DNA from: Laguncularia racemosa
Lineage: Eukaryota > Streptophyta > Magnoliopsida > Myrtales > Combretaceae
Assembly: GCA_037954665.1 (NCBI GenBank)
Contig: JBBMOL010000245.1
Location: forward strand, 496,001-560,000
DNA: 64,000 nt
Direction of reading: 5' to 3'
Shown: piece after piece, positions 33,354-45,413 of the stretch
Layout of the letters: each line of letters opens with the position of its first letter
Position numbering within the stretch: the stretch's first letter is position 1
The notes under the pieces: model-generated
The model's database searches: none
Told to the model about the DNA's origin: nothing
What the model saw: the letters and a program-made list of their open reading frames with translations, nothing else
Position numbers and translations under genes: made by a program

Positions 33354-35459
33354 TGTCGAGTCTAATTTTTGAATTCCCATTCCTAATCCGATCTAAACTA
33401 GACCCTATGCTCATCTAATCTAGATCCTCGACTTGAGTTAGGAATTTCGTTTAATTTTTGGAGTCGCCACCCAACTGTTTGTTGGGAAAATTGAATTAAG
33501 ACTAAAGGAGCGGATTAGTCTTAATTTGGACCACTAGTCGTCGTTCTTTCCTCTTCTCGTTTTTGTGAAAAGAGGAAAAGGGAAAACCAGAGCTTCTAAG
33601 TCCGGAGGCTAACCTATTAAAACCTTTACGGTTACCACCTAATCTCCCAAAATTGTTTATCTTTAGAAATGTGTTTCATTTGTGTTTCTGTTACTTTTTA
33701 TTATGTTTGAGAATTATTTTGAGAAAATGATTTTTTCTTTATTTTATGGGTTGACCCGAATGGGTGCCTACGTACCTGCTACTCAGGATCAAACAAGCCG
33801 TAGTTCGCTTTTTTGAAAACCTTTAGGTTTGTTGATGAATTTTAATTTTGAAAACTCTTTTGATTTAAGTTCTTAACGTCTTTGGAATTTTTAAAAAATT
33901 TCTAAGCCTAAGCTTTGATTTTATTTTTGAAAATGATTTTTTTGGGAAAACATCAATTTTGGATTTATTTGAAGAAAAAGATTTTTCTAGGTGCTAAAAC
34001 TTAATTTTTCTTCTATTCTCATAATTTTTGAATTTTTATTAATTTTCATGATTTTTATGATTTTTGTGATTTTTTATAAGTTTTTGTGATTTTTATAAAT
34101 TTTTGTAATTTTTATGCTAGAACATTTTATCCTAAGTTATTATCTATCCTATTTTGAAATCTAAAGTTTTATTATTATTTTTCCTAATATTTTTATTATT
34201 TTATTCTATTTTTTTATTTTTTTATTCTTTTTTTTTTACATTTTATTTATTTTATTATTTTTTTTACATTTTTCTTAATTCTAGAAAAATCTAATTTCTA
34301 CATTTTTCCTATTTATTGAAAATAAAACAAAAACAAATAATAAATAAATAACAAATTCGGAATAAATAAATAAACCAAATAAATTAATTAAATAAAAAAA
34401 TCCGAAAAGATCCGACTTACCTGGATCCGGGTCGGTGCGCGGGTCGAATCGGGTCGGGTCGGTGCGCGGGTCGAATCGGATCGGTCACGGCGGCGGGGTT
34501 GGCTCGTTCACGGCGTTCCGGCGGTCGTTTGCGGCGGGTGAAGTGTCGAATCCTAGCTTCTTGAGGGTGCTGAATCCGATGGTGGTGGCGGTTTACTCCC
34601 AGATCGCCTCCTAGCGGTTGCTCCAACTCCGATCGATGGTCTCGGCTTCAAGTTCCTCCGGCGTACTCCGATTCACTCCTTTCTCTCCCTTTCTCTCACT
34701 TTTTCTTCGTGTTTTTTCGTGCTTTGGCTTCCTCCTGTTCTCCTCTATTTATAGGCACCTCGAACTCCTCTTGGATAAGCTCGAATCGGCCGATTTAGAT
34801 AAACCCATATTTTTCCGTTTCTTAGATTCGATTTTATCCCGGCGATTTGATGTTAATCTCTTGTGTTCCTTTGGTTTATCTGATGGATTTGGCCTTATCT
34901 CGACTTTAATCTAGAAGATTAAAAAGAAAACGGCCGATTTCGCCTTCGTCGGACTTCTGTCGGATTTTTTTCCTCCGGCTGGGCTCGCGAAGAAGACGAT
35001 CACGCGCGACGCGCGTGACTTCCCTCGGCCAATCACATACTGCCACGTGGCAACTCCAGGGAAAAGAACGAAAAATTTTTGCCGAGCGCCTGCGGGGGGA
35101 TTCGAACTCGCGACCTTCGGCCTTCACACGGTTCCCATGCGCGCACACGAGCCAGCTGAGCTGGCCCAATTTCCCGATTTTATTTACATCGCAAATTGTA
35201 CATATGCGATGCAATTTTTTTATTTTTTTGTATTTTTTTGAAATTTCAAAAATTTGTAAAAATTATTTATTATTCATTATTGCTATTTCTAAAATCATTT
35301 TTCAAAATTGAAGTGTTTTCCTATTTATTTTCATTTTTTTGAATATTTTATTATTTATGCTAAATTAAGGAAAAATTGGGAAAAATTAGGAAAAATTGAA
35401 AATTGATTATTATTGAAAATTATTGATTCCTAGGGCAAAAATGGGGTGTTTACACCAGT
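33349..35459. mobile_element. Solo LTR of a related Tat/Ogre element (TSD CCAGT)
   Basis: TGTCGAGTCTAATTTTTG... to ...GGGGTGTTTACA (33354-35454, 2,101 bp) is flanked on both sides by CCAGT (33349-33353 and 35455-35459). It has no internal region, so it is a solo LTR left by LTR-LTR recombination. Its ends and internal order match the host element's LTRs, but its sequence is clearly distinct and better preserved. It contains a CpG-dense patch (about 34420-34660 and 34970-35060) with a short direct repeat of GGGTCGGTGCGCGGGTCGAA, and a tRNA-like module. It interrupts the host integrase within the TYKDW/WHEML region. Confidence 0.85.
35086..35170 (-). other. tRNA-like module inside the solo LTR
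   Basis: The minus strand has CAGCTCAGCTGG (35152-35163), 11 of 12 bases of the pol III A box TRGCNNAGYNGG. After 43 nt comes AGTTCGAATCC (35098-35108), 10 of 11 bases of the B box GGTTCGANNCC. Spacing and order match a tRNA gene. The T stem pairs at 3 of 5 positions and the acceptor stem does not pair, so it is tRNA-derived rather than a working tRNA gene. The homologous position in the host element's LTRs holds a decayed version (GGGGGATTCAATCTTGAG at about 31164; GGGATTCAATCTTAGG at about 46980). Confidence 0.6.
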
Positions 35460-35820
35460 CCTTGTAAGTAACGACTATCTTTTCAATAATCCATTTGATA
35501 TTTTTATTAGCCGCTTCTATAGCCCCATTCATTTGTGGTCGATATGGAGTGGAATTCTTGTGATTAATCCCGAAATGTTGGCATAATTCTATCATGAGCT
35601 TGTTGTTTAGGTTTGTGCCATTATTTGTAATAATTGACTCAAGAGATCCATATAGAACAATAATGTCCCTTTTTATGAATTTAACTACTACTCCTTTAGT
35701 AACATTGGTATATGATGAAGCTTCGACCCATTTGGTGAAATAATTAGTTGCCATTAGTATGAACTGATGACCATTGGATGCTTTTGGGTTGATTGGTCCA
35801 ATTATATCTAGTCCCCACAT
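35460..35820 (-). pseudogene. Tat/Ogre integrase, catalytic core
   Basis: Open frame on the minus strand: MWGLDIIGPINPKASNGHQF (first catalytic Asp region), YFTKWVEASSYTNVT, FIKRDIIVLYGSLESIITNNG (second position, with N where D is usual in the DNG/DNA motif), then FGINHKNSTPYRPQMNGAIEAANKNIK with the final acidic residue of DDE. The frame is cut at 35459 by the solo LTR. Zinc-finger text upstream is broken by stops (35830-35900). Confidence 0.8.
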
Positions 35821-36503
35821 AGAGAATGGCTATGGTGAAGAAATTGTATGAAGTTTTTGAGGATGGGCATATATTTTGTTGGCATAAATTTGACACAGAT
35901 GACAACGCCTTACATGTTTGATGTAGTCAACTTTGATAGTCAACTAGTAATAAACCAATCTCATAATTTTCCTAGCAAGCATGTAGCCGTTTATGTAAGG
36001 ACCACATATTTCTTCATGTACCTCTTTCATAGGAGTGTTTTCTTCTTCTTTGTCCACACATCTCAATAATGTGCTATCAAATGATTGCCTATATAGCGTG
36101 GATCCACTTAATAGGGAATGACTTGCCAATCTTTTGAGCATTTTTTTGTCTTTCTTATCAACCTATTTTGGAATTCTACCTTCTTGAAGTAGGATCTTGA
36201 CATCATGATACCAAGACTTATCATCTTGTATTCCTTTCACTGCTAAGCAAAAAGTAGGTTTATCTTCAATCTGTATTATGAGAGGTTAGGTTTCTACCCC
36301 TTCTGATATTTAGGTCAAAGATGCTAATGTAGCTAAGGCATCGATAAACTGATTCTGCATTCTCACTCTATACATAAACATGATTTCTTCAAACTTCCTT
36401 ATTAATTTTGACAAGTGCTGGTGATAAGGTACCAATTTTGGATCTTTCGTCTTATATTCTCATTGAGTTTGATAAATAATGAGTGAGGAGTCTCCATATA
36501 CTT

Positions 36504-36830
36504 CTATTCATGAATTCCCATATCTAAGGCTATTTTGAGACCTATAATGTATGCTTCATATTTTACGATTTTGTTGGTATCTAGGAACATGAGCCTTGTT
36601 TCTATAGGGAATTGGTTACCTTTAGGTGAGACCAGCACTGCCCTTATTCCATAGCCAAATACATTGGTAGCTCCATCAAAGTATAACTTCCATTTGGGAA
36701 TCTTTTTTGCTCCAAAGTTAGAATCACTTTCAGCCATCAATATATCTTCATCTAGGAATTGTGCTTGTGGTTCTAAATTCCATTTGGGAATCTTTTTTAT
36801 TCCAGAGTCAGAATCGCTTTTAGCCACCAA
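36504..36830 (-). pseudogene. Tat/Ogre RNase H
   Basis: Minus-strand text KIPKWKLYFDGATNVFGYGIRAVLVSPKGNQFP, then VKYEAYIIGLKIALDMGIHE, is the RNase H fold start with the catalytic Asp (YFDGA) and Glu (YEA). The N-terminal linker contains an in-frame duplication of a 30-residue unit ending in KKIPKW. Downstream RNase H text is broken. Confidence 0.7.
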
Positions 36831-36866
36831 TATATCTTCATCTAGGAATTGTGCTTGTAGTTCTTA
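36691..36866 (-). repeat. 90-bp tandem duplication, in frame
   Basis: CATTTGGGAATCTTTTTT starts at 36691 and again at 36781, so the period is 90 bp (30 codons). The second copy runs to about 36866. The two copies are diverged but in the same frame, lengthening the RT-RNase H linker. Confidence 0.8.
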
Positions 36867-37330
36867 GGAAGTTCTTTCAAGTAGATGTTTAACCAATAGA
36901 TCTACTATAGCTTAGCCTTTAACTGAACTTTGGTTCATATAGGTAATGTTGAACTCAAATAATAACATTTTCTATTTAGAAATACTACTAATTAGTTTGC
37001 TAAATACTTTAGGGGATCATATTTTGTTAATAATTCAACCGAATAGTGGAGTGTATACTGTCCGAGTTGATGCATAGCCCAAACTAATGCACAATATGTC
37101 CTTTTAACTTTTGCGTATTTTTGTTCCCCTTTGGTAAATTTCTTACTCAGGTAGTATACAACTTGTTCTCTTCCTCTTTTGTCCTTCTAGCCAAACATAC
37201 ACCTCGTAAATTCAAGTAGTATTGTCAAGTATAAGAATAATGGCTTGCTAAGTTTAGGAGCCATTAATATAGGAGAATTCACAAGATATTGCTGGATTAC
37301 CATGAAAGCTTCTTTACATTCTTCGTTTCA

Positions 37331-38190
37331 CTATATGGTAGCATTTTTCTTTAGTAGTTTGAACAAAGGGTAGCATTTATTTGTGAGTTGTGAGATGAAT
37401 CGAGTGATGTAATTCAGTCGCCTCAGTAGTCCTCTAACCTCTTTAAGTGTACATAGAGGTGGCACTTCTAGCATTGCTTTGACCTTATTTAAGTTCACCT
37501 TGATGCCTTTTTGATTGACCGTAAAACCCAATAATTTCCTAGAGGTAACTTTGAAAGTGCATTTTTCTGGGTTAAGTCTTAGTTGGTATTTCCTTAACCC
37601 CTAAACAACTTTTTTTAGAGTGTCAATACGATTTTCCCCTTCTTTGAATTTAGTGATCATGTCATCAACATACACCTCAATCTCTTGGTTCAACATGTCA
37701 TGAAATAACACAACCATCGCTCTTAATATGTTGCCCTAGCATTTTTAACTCCAAAGGGCATAACTTTGTAACAAAAGGTGCCCTAGGTTGTGATGAAGGT
37801 TGTCTTAGTCTTATCTTCTTCTAACATCATGATTTAGTTAGACCTTGAGAAACCATCAATGAATGGGACAAGATGGTTTCTAGCTATATTATCTACTAAG
37901 ATATCTATGTGAAGTAAATGGAAATTATCTTTTGGTGTTGTTTGATTCAGGTTTTAGAAATCCACGCATACGCGAACTTTCCCATTCTTCTTTATTATAG
38001 GGACTATGTTAACTATATATTCAGGATAATCTGATATCTCAATAAACCCAACCTCCAACAATTTCTGAACTTTTTCCTTAATTTTCAATAAAATATCGAG
38101 TCGAAATCGTCTTAATTTTTGTTTCTTTGGTTTGATGTCTTCTTGTGTAGGTAGCTTATGAATTATGATTAATGGGTCAAGTCTTAGCAT
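37331..38190 (-). pseudogene. Tat/Ogre reverse transcriptase
   Basis: From 38190 the minus strand reads RRFRLDILLKIKEKVQKLLE, VGFIEISDYPEYIVNIVPI and KKNGKVRVCVDF. Then, through frameshifts, come TTFIT, GTFCYKVMPFGVKNARATY and the catalytic YVDD (37661-37672). It ends with MGFTVNQKGIKVNLNKVKAM and LRRLNYITRFISQLTNKCYP (37331-37531). Domain order is complete but several stops and shifts inactivate it. Confidence 0.8.
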
Positions 38191-39239
38191 ATCTTCATAA
38201 GACTACGCGAATATGTCAAGGAATTCAAATAATAGCTTGGTAAATCTTCTTTTCTACTCATCATTAAGATTGCCCTTAATCTTAAGATTCCTAGAGTTAT
38301 CCTCAGTCTTAGGTTGATTCTTTTAATTAGCTCATGAATGGAAATCATACCCTATTCATATCTTTGCTTATTCTCTTGAATCACTTTGTGGTCATTAATA
38401 TCGTCCCCGACACCTAGTAGGGTCAAAGGTGATATCAATATTTTTACCCTCTACATGTGTGAGATATTCCAGATTTATCATCATTGGATCTAGATAAATG
38501 TATAAAGAAAAATAAATAAGTAGAAAAAAAGAGATGGAATGATATTGAGAAAATGAATTGAGATTTCATTGATTCTATTTGTGTGGGTTACACTTACTAA
38601 ATGAAAAATACATAAAAACTCAACAAATATTAAATCATAGTCCACCCTTACTCTAAAGTAGGCCTATTGCTATTTAAAGGAAAAGAGAACCAATTTTGGA
38701 GTGATTGGGAGCCACGGGGATATTCCCACTTATTCTTGTTGCTTATTGTTTATGAGCTTGTTAGAGTTGCTTCATTTGCAGATATCGACATCTTAGCACT
38801 AGTCGGATGGGTGAATGTTGTTTGGATTGGTGAAAAATTCATTGGGGCATTGTACAATCTGTCTGCCCTTTTTCCTTGCCTAAATCTCATATGAAGTTCT
38901 TCTTTTGGAGAAAGGACATATCTAAGACCAAATATCCATGTTTGACCTTCCTTAAATTGAACCTTTTTACATCCCCCATGCCTCAAAACTAGTAATCACA
39001 CACACCTCATCAAATATCTAGAGTCTGAGATCATCTAAGCCTTCTTTTGCTATGTAGGGTATGGCCGTTTCTTTATAAATGTCGTAATCTTGTTCACCTA
39101 GAACAATGATAATCTAACCATTGGAAATAAATTTGACCTTTTGGTGAAGGCTAGAAGGAATGGTCTGTATTGCATGGATCCAAGGTCTTCCAAGAAGTAA
39201 GTTAAAGGACTTTAGTATGTCCAAGACTTGAAAGGGGAT

Positions 39240-39569
39240 TCAAAATAACTGCGAGCCAATTTCCACCATTAAGTTGATTTCCCCTATAATTTCCTTCCTA
39301 GAACCATCAAAAGCCTTTACTGTGTTAGAACTAGGTTTTATGTTAGGTGTATCAACACCTAGCAAGTTAAGAGTAGTTAAAGGGCATATGTTAAGAGAGG
39401 ACCCATTATCGATGAGGACTCGGGAAATAATCATGTTGTTGCATTTTACTACTATGAAAAGCGGTTTGGTATGTTGATTACCTTCTTCCCCTAATTCTTC
39501 CGTTGAAAAGGATATCCGATCAATGGCAAAAATGGAATTGACAATGTGTCCCAATTTTTCAGTAGACAT
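39240..39569 (-). pseudogene. Tat/Ogre aspartic protease
   Basis: Open frame with KPLFIVVKCNNMIISRVLID, then IDNGSSLNICPLTTLNLLGV, then VKAFDGSRKEIIGEINLMVE. The DNGSS core in place of DTGAS is characteristic of plant Tat/Ogre proteases. It lies between gag (rightward) and RT (leftward), as expected. Confidence 0.8.
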
Positions 39570-39599
39570 TCTTTATGATGCTTTAACTTCCCTCAAAGT

Positions 39600-41750
39600 T
39601 CTAAACAAGGCTTCTTTGTGAAGCTCGGAAGAGAGTAGAAGATCCATAAGGGAGATTTGGGTTAGTGTTTTTAATAATTGGTATATGATTTTATACTCAC
39701 TAGACTTGATCATATTTGAAAAAGCTAATAGCCCCTTTTCTTCTTTTGCTACTAGCTTTATAACTTTGTTGCTTAACTCACTGGTTTTAGGTTTTTTTGT
39801 GGGCTTTTCTTCAAGGCTATAGACTCTTTTATCATGTTAACTATTTGATCATTCTTCTTCTCATTTGGGGGTTATCCTTTTCTTCGAAATCCGAACCTCA
39901 ACCACTTGGGGTGGGCTCTTCATAGATTGGCAGTTAGATAGAAGAGTCAACAAAATAATCGAACTTTCCTGAATGTTACCCCAATAAACTAATTGTGGGA
40001 TCACCTGCATTCCGTCTTTTCTTCAACTCCTTTTAAGTTGTTGACTTGTATGGCTTAGGAATAAACATTTTTCAAATGTAGGATACTTGGATCTTGCCTT
40101 CCAATAATAATTGACAGATGGTTGACTTGGCTTGTGCCCTATTATTTAGGTTGATTAATAGTAGGAAGCCAACTTGTTGCAAGTTCCATGCCACTTGCTC
40201 TATTGGTAACATGTCTAAATCAATCTCTGGTTTAAGTGCTTCTGAAATGATCATGTTAATGGTAAGGCCATGAATGGGAAGTGGGTTATTGTTGACATTG
40301 AGAGTAGGTAGCTTAATGAAATCTAATTGCACTACTTTAGCATCAATCAGATCCTGGATTTTATTTTTCAGTCTCTAGCATTGGCCTATAGACTATCCTA
40401 CCACCCCATATGGTACTTGAATTTAAGGTTGGGGTTATAGGTTCTTGGCCTGTATCTTTCAATAGAAATTTCAAAACTGATTAGATTATTAGCCTTGAGG
40501 TTAGTAAAGATTTGGCTACTAGGATTTCGATGAATTATTTAGGAAGTCTGTTGGTTTAGGGCCGATTGCTTGGCTGTGGTTGGATTTAGGTCTTTATGGT
40601 TGGGTTTGGTGTTTAAAAGGAAAGGTGAGGGGTTAGATTACTATTTCTGCTAGAATTAACCATGACGATTGTGGCTTCTTTTCCCTTGATATTATTTAGA
40701 GGCTTAGATGATGTTGCCCTAGTGGTTTCGATTGGCAACTTTCCAAAGGTGATGACATTCTTGATCTTACATCCTGTTGCTACCACTTCTGCAAAGCTTG
40801 AAGATGTTTACCTAATCAGGTAGGTGAAATAGGGTTTCTTTAATGTATTGATAAAAATGGGTGTCAATTCTTTCTTAGAGATTAGAGTAATGACTCTTGT
40901 AGCTTAAGCCCTCCAACATTTAGCATATTTTTTGAAGGGCTCGTTATGTTTCTTGTGAATACTCCCTAAATCCTACATTAGGGAGCAACTTCTATGTTGA
41001 ATTTGTATTTCTCATAGAATGCTCGAGCCAACTTTTCATAAGTGCTAATTTGATTGAGGTCCAATTATGTATACCAAGTTAGGGTAGGTCTAGTGAGACT
41101 ATCTTAGAAAGTTTACACCATTAATTGGTCATACTATACATATTTGCCCATTTTTTTGACATACAGTCCGGTGTGCATCTTGAGGCATCAAGTGCCATTG
41201 TACTTGACAAACTCTAGCACCTTAAAGTTTGCACCATTAATTGGTTATACTATACATATTTGCCCATTTTTTAGACATACGGTCTGGTGTGCATCTTTAG
41301 GCATCAAGTGCCATTGTACTTACCAAACTCTGGCACCTTAGATTTCTTAAGATAAATAGTGGCATTAAAAGTTGTTAAATTAATGATGCCAATTGACTTG
41401 TATCTATCTGATCCTTCTAGAGTTCTTTGTTAGCAAACTATTGGAAAAGCTTTCTTTCCATATCTTTTTGTCTATCCTCTAACCGCCTTTATAGATTTTC
41501 AAGATGGTATGAGGTTTGAACTCCTAATTTTGGTTCGACATCAAATGGTGGATTGAACCTAAAGTTGATTTCCTCACTTTCAAGTGGTGGAATTTCAACT
41601 ACTTTCCCCTTTTGGCCTTCTAAATGGCTTTCTTGAATTGGTTAGGTGGGTCGAAGGAGTGTAAAACTTTCCATTGGGAACTTAACTTGATTGTTAAGGT
41701 TCTGCACTGTTTATTCCAATGAAACCATTCTCTAATCAGTAGCATTGCCA
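39600..41750 (-). pseudogene. Tat/Ogre gag region
   Basis: Minus-strand blocks include a Retrotrans_gag-like part near 40850-41100 (LAREFYEKYKFN) and a second block at 40072-40332 (LDFIKLPTLNVNNNPLPIHG, IDLDMLPIEQVAWNLQQVGF) that precedes the protease in this lineage. At about 41105-41350 a stretch of roughly 120 bp is tandemly repeated (TTTGCCCATTTTTT and CATCAAGTGCCATTGTACTT each occur twice). Many stops. Confidence 0.55.
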
Positions 41751-41828
41751 CTAGCATTGCTATTGTTGTTGCTTGACATCTTAGCTTTGGAATGGGTGTT
41801 ATATGGACTTTTTGTGATGTTCAATTAT

Positions 41829-43589
41829 TTAGGTGCTATCTTGGAACTTGGACAAATCAACACTTTGAAATTTGTTAGTGTGATTTTTTCTTTTTTTTTT
41901 TAAAAAAAAAAACAAAAATGAATGCATGTATGATCCAAGCAGATGCAAATATGGGAATTGACAAGTAATTGCTAAAGCAGACATTATTGGAATTTTATTA
42001 AAGTTGCAAATTTCAGAGTTTTGATTACATTGTAAAAAACAAGACAACTTAATGTCTAATTTTTCCATCTTTTTCCTTAGTAACCAGTTCCTGTGAGAGC
42101 TTCCTCTTTTTTTGGTGACTTGGCATTAACTCTTTCTTCTTTCCCTTCCCTTAATTAGTTTCTAACTCTTTAATCTTCTACTAAGCTATCCTTAGTTAGG
42201 CTTTTAGAGTTTTTTTTTTTTTTTTTTGTGGGACTCTTTGAATATGTTCTTCTAGGCATCTGCTTCAGCTTCTACACTATCGAAGTGAACTTTCATCTAA
42301 GCTTGCACCTGTTCTATATAGGTTTTCATCTTTAGACATGAGTTACTTGGTGTAGGATGTGTGATATCGAGAGCTCGGTAGATCCTTTTGCCAATCATGT
42401 ACAGTTGATTGATGATGAAGTCTTTGGTGGCTCGATGTTTTCCAACTTCATCATCAAATTCACTTAAATCAATTTTGAGGCTTTCAATTTAGGATTCCTA
42501 CAAAGCCTTTATTCCCAATAACTTAGCTACTTTATCAACTATTATCATGTTAGGGTCTTGGTACTCAAATGTAAGGTTTGTAGTGATGGTCTATGGATTA
42601 TATCTTAAATGGTGTCGCATTGATGGACTACTGAATGTAGATGGTGGCCTATACACCAATTGAGCCCAATTAATGAGACTACTTGAAAGTCTATGCACCT
42701 TAGGATGATTTTGTTGCAGTTACTCTATATGGCAGTCCATAGGATGTCATCCACACTAAAGCTTTTAAGTAACTGGACCTTAGAGTAGCTAGGAATGTCA
42801 TCATGTATTTTTTTTTCTTTACAAGATTCAGTGAGGTCAATCTGGTGGGCCAATGATCGTTTAATCATGTTTAGCTTGAAGCATTTGATGTAGCTTATGA
42901 ACCATATTAGGATGAGGTTAATATTACTTTTAAAGATGGCATGCTTTTTCTTCTTTACAAAATTCAAGTTACGGATTTGTTCGGCTAAGAGAGTATGATT
43001 ATAAGACTTTCTTCTAGAAACTAGGCCACTAGCTTAGTCACCTTATAATGAATGTAGAAGACCTAGTAAGAAAAAGGAGAGTTCCAAATGCTGACAGTAT
43101 ATAAGCATGAACCTGGTTTTGTTTGTAATTTTAGGGGTCTCCACATTGGACGCCCTTCTTACCTTCAACATCATATTAGGCTCCAAACTACGTTTGCAAG
43201 TTTGTTAGATGGATGCAATGCCCATTACACTTCTCTAGCGCTTCATTGATTATTGATTTATGGATTCCTAATAGCCTCTTGAAAATGCTAGCTGGCCTTG
43301 CTTCTAGATCTGGTATGTTCACTTTGTTGGCAAGTGTAGGGGCTTGAATAAGTTGAGTGTATTCTTCAATTGTTAGTGTGATTTCATGTGGGTTAAGGAA
43401 AAATGCCATAGATTTTGGTTTTTAGAAATGCACCACAGCTCAAATAGGGGAAATGTTAGCCTTAACCTTCATGAGTAATAGGACTGGCTCAATCTTATCG
43501 TTCATATAAGCCTGTTCTTCGGGATGGTAGAGGGTAAGCTAGTAATCCAATATAAGCTTTGGGTCAAGGGGATTCTCGACGCTAGCCAT
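41829..43589 (-). pseudogene. Tat/Ogre 5' ORF (ORF1-like, gag-upstream)
   Basis: A likely start ATG (MASVENPLDPKLI) lies at 43589. Blocks MAFFLNPHEITLTIEEYTQL and IQAPTLANKVNIPDL (43188-43409) resemble the N-terminal ORF of plant Ogre-type elements, which has a plant-mobile-domain-like TxEEY motif. Later blocks (for example 42725-42967) are broken by stops. Function of this ORF is not known. The assignment rests on position and the TIEEY-type wording. Confidence 0.45.
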
Positions 43590-43777
43590 TTGAAAGATTA
43601 CAAGAAAAGATTTAATTACAACTCAAAATCTTATGTTACAAAAATTCCTAATTTACATTTTAATATTTACAAGAAGTAGAAAATACATAAGATTACATTA
43701 CTAATTACAACATAACTTTTACAAGGTGACTAAGCTAGTGGCCTAGTTTGATTGAAGCCATTGGAAACCGTTGGACT

Positions 43778-45375
43778 AACCATTGGAAATCACTGAGCCT
43801 TCTAGTCCTTCTTCCATTCAATTCATTGAAGTTAGACTCGAATCCACTAATCCGATCCAAACTCGACATTAACCTAGATTCATAATCCTTGTCTGTTTTT
43901 CTTTTATTATTATTTTTTAATTTTTAGAGACATTTTAGCTTTTAAAAAAATAAAAAATCATTTTTTATAATTTTTTAAAGACATCTTAGCTTTTATGATT
44001 TTATTAAAAAAATATTTTTAAAGAATTTTTTTTAGTTTTTATGATTTTATTAAAAAATTATTTTTATTTTTTATAAATTTTTAAAAGACATTTTAGCTAA
44101 AAAAAAAAATTTAAAATAAATTTTAGTTTTTTTATAATTTTTTATAGACATTTTAGCTTTTGAATTTTTTTTTAACAATTTAGAAAGATAATAAGAGTGA
44201 ATTATGACAAGTCTAGTCCTAAATAGTAGATACATAGGCACGTATGGGACGTCATCAACAACAAAAAATAAAAGACATTTTTTTTAGTTAAAACACTTTT
44301 TTTCTTTTGTTAAATATTTTGAAAAATAAATTCAAATGTGGAAGGTCAATGTGGTAATCGTAGTGTCTAAAAAAAAAATAAGTCCCTGAACACAAAATCC
44401 CTAATTATATATATATATGCAAGACTAGTATTCAAATTAGAAGTAATACCATTAATTTTAACTTTTTTTTTTTTTTTCCAATCATGATCGGCTAGCAACT
44501 CTTATTTTCAAAAAAATATATTTTTTAATCTTAGTTGAGAATTTATACTAAATGAGCATAAGATTTAATGTAAATCAGATTAGATTAAAAATTAAAAGAT
44601 TAGACTCGATAAGATGGCAACTCTGTTGGGGACTCCTAAGTGGGCTAGCCACTTAAACCTTCAAAAAATAAAATTTAATTTTCGAAATATTTATTTTTAC
44701 TTTTAAATATATATATATTTTCTTTATTTATAAATAATCATACTAACCTCTATTTTGTATAGTATTTTTGGGGTTAATTCAAAGGGAAGGTTTCAAATAT
44801 CAAATACATGCTATACATAGTCAAACCTAGACTGTAATAGGACCCTAGAAGGGGAGCCGTTGTGTAAACTCTGGGTGTAGTGGAATGACCACCATTCGGG
44901 GCCAATTAAGCTATCCCACCCGGAGCTTACACAACGACTCCCCTTCTAGGATCTTATTACAGTCTAGGTTTGACTATGTATAGCATGTATTTAATATTTG
45001 AAACCTTCCCTTTGAATTAACCCAAAAAATACTGTACAAAATAGAGGTTAGTACTATTATTTATAAATAAAGAAAAAAATATGTATTTACAAGTAAAAAT
45101 AAATATTTCAAAAAATAAATTTTATTTTTGGAAGGTTTAAGTGGCTAGCCCACTTGGCAGTCCCCAACAAAGTTGTCATTTTATCGAGTCTAATTTTTTA
45201 AATATTTAATCTAATCTGATTTACAGTAAACCTTATGCTTATTTAGTATAAACTCTCGACTAAGATTAGAAAAAAAAAAATTTTGAAAATAGGAGTTGCT
45301 AGCCGATCATAATTGGAAAAAAAAAATTAAGTTAGAATTAATGGTATTAATTCTAATTTGACTACTGATCTTGAA

Positions 45376-45413
<38 letters not shown>

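Noticed and set aside
35086..35170. A functional tRNA gene
   Set aside because: Acceptor stem does not pair and only 3 of 5 T-stem pairs form, so it was called tRNA-like only.
35015..35311. Open frames of 64-102 codons on both strands around the tRNA-like module
   Set aside because: They arise from the locally GC-rich LTR. The peptide wording (for example GGFELATFGLH) is what a translated tRNA T-arm gives, not a protein domain.
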